Positions 59,540 to 64,000 of a stretch of 64,000 bases of DNA are shown one piece after another (positions within the stretch are counted from its first letter, which is position 1; each line of letters begins with the position of its first letter). The notes under the pieces were generated by a model, which searched no databases, was not told the DNA's origin, and was given only the letters and a program-made list of their open reading frames with translations. Source of the DNA: Lampropedia cohaerens (lineage in GTDB: Bacteria; Pseudomonadota; Gammaproteobacteria; Burkholderiales; Burkholderiaceae_C); the NCBI RefSeq assembly GCF_001005215.1, contig NZ_LBNQ01000019.1, forward strand, positions 124,001-188,000. Direction: 5' to 3'. A program made the translations under genes and the position numbers.

Positions 59540-61084
59540 ATGAACACTACTCTTTCCGCCTCCCCCAGCTCAACCAAGCGAGGGGTGGCGGTCCCTTGGG
59601 GGTTGCTGGCCGCGATCGCCGCCCTGCTGGCGGTGCTGATGCTGCCCACGCCCGAAGGACTGTCCACCTCAGGGCACCGCATGCTGGCGATCCTGGTCTT
59701 TGCCGTCGTGGTCTGGGTGACCGAGACCGTCAGTTACGAAGTCAGCTGCATTGCCATCATGACGCTGATTGCGCTGATGGTCGGCTTCGCCCCGGTCGTC
59801 ACGCTGGACGCATCACGCGGCTTCGTGAGCGAGAACCCGGATGTGCTGCTGGGCACCAGCAAGGCCATGGGCATGGCACTGGCGGGTTTTTCCAATACAG
59901 CGTGGTCGCTGGTGGCCGGCGCCACGTTCCTAGCCGCAGCAATGAGCTACATTGGCCTGGACAGGCGCATTGCGCTGGTGATCCTCAACATTGTTGGCAC
60001 CAGCACCAAGCGCATTCTGATCGGCATTGTGCTGGTGACCATCGTGCTGAGCCTGTTCGTGCCCAGCGCCACCGCGCGCGTGGCCTGCATCGTGCCCATT
60101 ATGTCTGGCGTGGTGGCCGCCTACGGGGTCGAGAAGCGCTCGCGCATTGCGGTGGGCATCTTCATCATGGTCGCGCAGGCCACCAGCATCTGGAATGTCG
60201 GCATCCAGACCGCCGCCGCGCAGAACCTGCTGACAACCGGCTTCATGCAAAGTCACATCGGCCATCAGGTGTCGTGGTTCGACTGGTTGATCGCTGGCGG
60301 ACCCTGGTCCGTGCTGATGTCGATCGTGCTGTTCCATCTGGTGCTCAAGCTGCTGCCGCCCGAGGCCGACGAGGTCCCCGGCGGCAAGGAGGCCATTGCT
60401 GCCGAACTGCGGGCCCTAGGGCCCACGCCGGCCAATCAGTGGCGCCTGCTGATCATCACCTGCGTACTGCTGTTTTTCTGGGCCACCGGTGGCGGCCTGC
60501 TGCACAGCATCGATACGACGACCGTCACCGCTGTGGGATTGACCGTGCTGCTGCTGCCCATCATCGGCGTGATCAACTGGAAGGAAGTGCAAAAGCGTGC
60601 CCCCTGGGGCACGATTCTGGTGTTCGGCGTCGGCATCAGCCTGGGCAGCGCCCTGCTCAACACCGGCGCCGGCAAGTGGCTGGGCGACTGGGTCGTGCAG
60701 AGCGCCGGGCTGGAGACCATGTCGCCATTCATGATCTTCGCGGTTATGACCGCGTTCCTGATCGTGATCCATCTGGGCTTTGCCAGCGCGACCGCAATGG
60801 CCTCGCTGTTCATGCCGATCATGATCGTGATGTTTCATGTCATCGGTGAGAGCAATGCCGCACTGACGCCGCAGGTGCAACTGGGCCTGTCGATGCTGCT
60901 GGGCTTTGCCATCAGCTATGGCTTTATCCTGCCCATCAATGCGCCGCAGAACATGGTCTGCCTGGGCACCGAGACCTTCAACTCACGCGAATTCGCCAAG
61001 GTTGGCGTTCCGCTGACCGTCATCGGCTATCTACTGATGCTGGTGATGGCGCTGACCTACTGGCCTTTGCTGGGCTGGATTTGA
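59540..61084 (+). CDS. DASS-family divalent anion:Na+ symporter
   Basis: 514 aa with 11-13 hydrophobic segments. Family motifs: MLAILVFAVVVWVTETVSYEVSCIAIMTLIALMVGF near the N-terminus, FVPSATARVACIVPIM in the first half (SxxT-type substrate loop region) and, in the second half, NAPQNMVCLGTETFNSREF (substrate loop near the C-terminus). The DASS family (CitT/SLC13) carries dicarboxylates, sulfate or phosphate with Na+; the substrate here is unknown. It is transcribed alone, divergent from rpsF. Confidence 0.9.
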   Translation: MNTTLSASPSSTKRGVAVPWGLLAAIAALLAVLMLPTPEGLSTSGHRMLAILVFAVVVWVTETVSYEVSCIAIMTLIALMVGFAPVVTLDASRGFVSENPDVLLGTSKAMGMALAGFSNTAWSLVAGATFLAAAMSYIGLDRRIALVILNIVGTSTKRILIGIVLVTIVLSLFVPSATARVACIVPIMSGVVAAYGVEKRSRIAVGIFIMVAQATSIWNVGIQTAAAQNLLTTGFMQSHIGHQVSWFDWLIAGGPWSVLMSIVLFHLVLKLLPPEADEVPGGKEAIAAELRALGPTPANQWRLLIITCVLLFFWATGGGLLHSIDTTTVTAVGLTVLLLPIIGVINWKEVQKRAPWGTILVFGVGISLGSALLNTGAGKWLGDWVVQSAGLETMSPFMIFAVMTAFLIVIHLGFASATAMASLFMPIMIVMFHVIGESNAALTPQVQLGLSMLLGFAISYGFILPINAPQNMVCLGTETFNSREFAKVGVPLTVIGYLLMLVMALTYWPLLGWI

Positions 61085-61249
61085 ACGTCTGGGCGCGCGC
61101 ATGCGCCCGGCCAGCAGAATGTGGCCATGGGAGCACATGATTGCACGCACGCAGCCGGCCGATCATCCTCTGCAGCCAGACTGCTGCCGCCTCCTCGCGG
61201 GCGGGAGCGGACCAGACGCAGGCAGCGCCATGCAACCGACCGCACAGCG

Positions 61250-61277
61250 CTTGAAGTTCCGGCAAGCGCCCCCATAT
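61250..61277 (+). promoter_or_regulatory. Sigma-32 (heat-shock) promoter of grpE
   Basis: CTTGAA (61250-61255), a 14-bp spacer and CCCCATAT (61270-61277) match the sigma-32 consensus completely. It lies 73 bp ahead of the grpE ATG. Confidence 0.9.
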
Positions 61278-61350
61278 CCCGGATAGTCGCCTTTGCCGCT
61301 GCAGTCGGCAATGTCCCTTTTCTCCGTACATGCCTTTGACGCGATAGCCC

Positions 61351-61953
61351 ATGTCCCATTCCGACACACCAGAAAACCAAGAGAACACTGAGAAGACTTC
61401 TACGCAGCAGCCCGAGGCTGCTGTGCACAGCAATGGCAGCCAGGACGGCGATGTCAACGAGGAACTCGCTGGCCTTTACGCCGACATCGAGGAACTCAAA
61501 GCCAAGGCCGCCGAAGTCGAGTCCCTGCAGGCCAAGAATGCCGAGCTGTCCGAGCAGTTCCTGCGCGCCAAGGCCGATGCCGAGAATGCCCGCCGCCGCG
61601 CCGAGGAAGATGTGGCCAAGGCGCGCAAGTTCGGCATTGAAAGCTTTGCCCAGGACCTGCTGGCAGTCGCCGACAGTCTGGATGCTGCGCTGGCGATCGA
61701 GTCGGCCACGGCGGAGCAGCTGCTCGAAGGCACCAAGGCCACGCAAAACCAGCTGCTGTCCGTGTTCGAGCGCCACAAGCTCAGCCCGATCAACCCGGAA
61801 GTCGGCAGCAAGTTCGACCCCAATCACCATCAGGCGATCAGCGCCGTGCCTTCGCAGCAAGAGCCCGGCACCATCGTGGCCGTACTGCAAAAGGGCTACG
61901 TCATCGCCGACCGCGTGCTGCGCCCGGCGCTGGTGACGGTCGCCGCGGAGTGA
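61351..61953 (+). CDS. grpE: Nucleotide exchange factor GrpE
   Basis: 200 aa. A long N-terminal coiled coil ([49 protein letters not shown]) leads to the beta-domain with [51 protein letters not shown]. It releases ADP from DnaK. It carries its own heat-shock promoter; dnaK follows 171 bp downstream with a further promoter. No dnaJ lies upstream. Confidence 0.97.
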   Translation: MSHSDTPENQENTEKTSTQQPEAAVHSNGSQDGDVNEELAGLYADIEELKAKAAEVESLQAKNAELSEQFLRAKADAENARRRAEEDVAKARKFGIESFAQDLLAVADSLDAALAIESATAEQLLEGTKATQNQLLSVFERHKLSPINPEVGSKFDPNHHQAISAVPSQQEPGTIVAVLQKGYVIADRVLRPALVTVAAE

Positions 61954-62004
61954 CCGGCACACCCCGGCCCGGGCGGTGGCAGTGGCTTTTTATCCGCCAC
62001 AAGC

Positions 62005-62031
62005 CTTGAAAGCCCGGGCATTGCCCCCTAT
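62005..62031 (+). promoter_or_regulatory. Second sigma-32-type promoter upstream of dnaK
   Basis: CTTGAA (62005-62010), a 13-bp spacer and CCCCCTAT (62024-62031; one mismatch to CCCCATNT) stand in the gap between grpE and dnaK, 93 bp ahead of the dnaK ATG. Confidence 0.7.
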
Positions 62032-62124
62032 GTGACAGACATCGGTTGCTGCAGCGCGCAATTCTCGTGCCCATCAACCCCCCTCTTTTCAGAAAAAATC
62101 TCACGCTTTCAGGAGAAATCAACA

Positions 62125-64000
<1,876 letters not shown>

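Overview
The window is a gene-dense, GC-rich chromosomal segment of a Gram-negative betaproteobacterium, most likely Burkholderiales and possibly Comamonadaceae or a close family. This is judged from gene order (carA-ORF-carB, Nif3/Do-protease/tatCBA, zipA-ligA, rpsF-rpsR-rplI-dnaB, grpE-dnaK) and from protein sequences read by eye, not from a database search. Nearly everything is housekeeping. I see no prophage, insertion sequence, CRISPR array, rRNA or tRNA gene. The first gene (prmB) and the last (dnaK) are cut by the window edges.

Layout: 0-10.6 kb holds prmB, an M23 envelope peptidase, tyrS, serA, the pantothenate genes panB-panC followed at 7 bp by a fused APH-like/P-loop kinase, and a short MetE-like methyltransferase. 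10.7-16 kb is the pyrimidine/arginine carA-(unknown ORF)-carB operon. 16-23.4 kb carries mscL, a Nif3-like protein, a GbsR/MarR-type regulator, a DegS-like protease, tatABC, hinT, a patatin phospholipase and a small membrane protein. 23.8-27.4 kb has a HAD phosphatase, pcnB, folK and fabA. 27.5-34.9 kb has a GntP permease, dadA behind a tandem glycine riboswitch, a GNAT acetyltransferase, tsaD, two small membrane proteins and zipA, followed by ligA. 37-44.3 kb holds a secreted PAP2-type phosphatase lipoprotein, lolA, amn, an FAD oxidoreductase and a quinone oxidoreductase.

44.3-52 kb combines opgD, a complete phnDCEE phosphonate/phosphite-type importer with an excellent Pho box, and a PIN-PhoH ATPase preceded by a promoter/terminator pair that suggests an unannotated small RNA or attenuated leader. 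52-64 kb has ilvE-queF (overlapping by one base), a hypothetical gene, an S49 peptidase, a HAD phosphatase, dnaB with two perfect DnaA boxes upstream, rplI-rpsR-rpsF without priB between rpsR and rpsF, a DASS anion transporter, and grpE-dnaK with two sigma-32-type promoters.

The most interesting points are regulatory: the glycine riboswitch on dadA, PhoB control of the importer with possible Pho-box units before the PAP2 lipoprotein, the candidate RNA before phoH, and DnaA boxes at dnaB. I found no convincing new multi-gene system. The least understood candidates are the kinase fusion in the pan cluster, the PAP2-plus-passenger-repeat lipoprotein with an altered catalytic motif, and the small gene between carA and carB.
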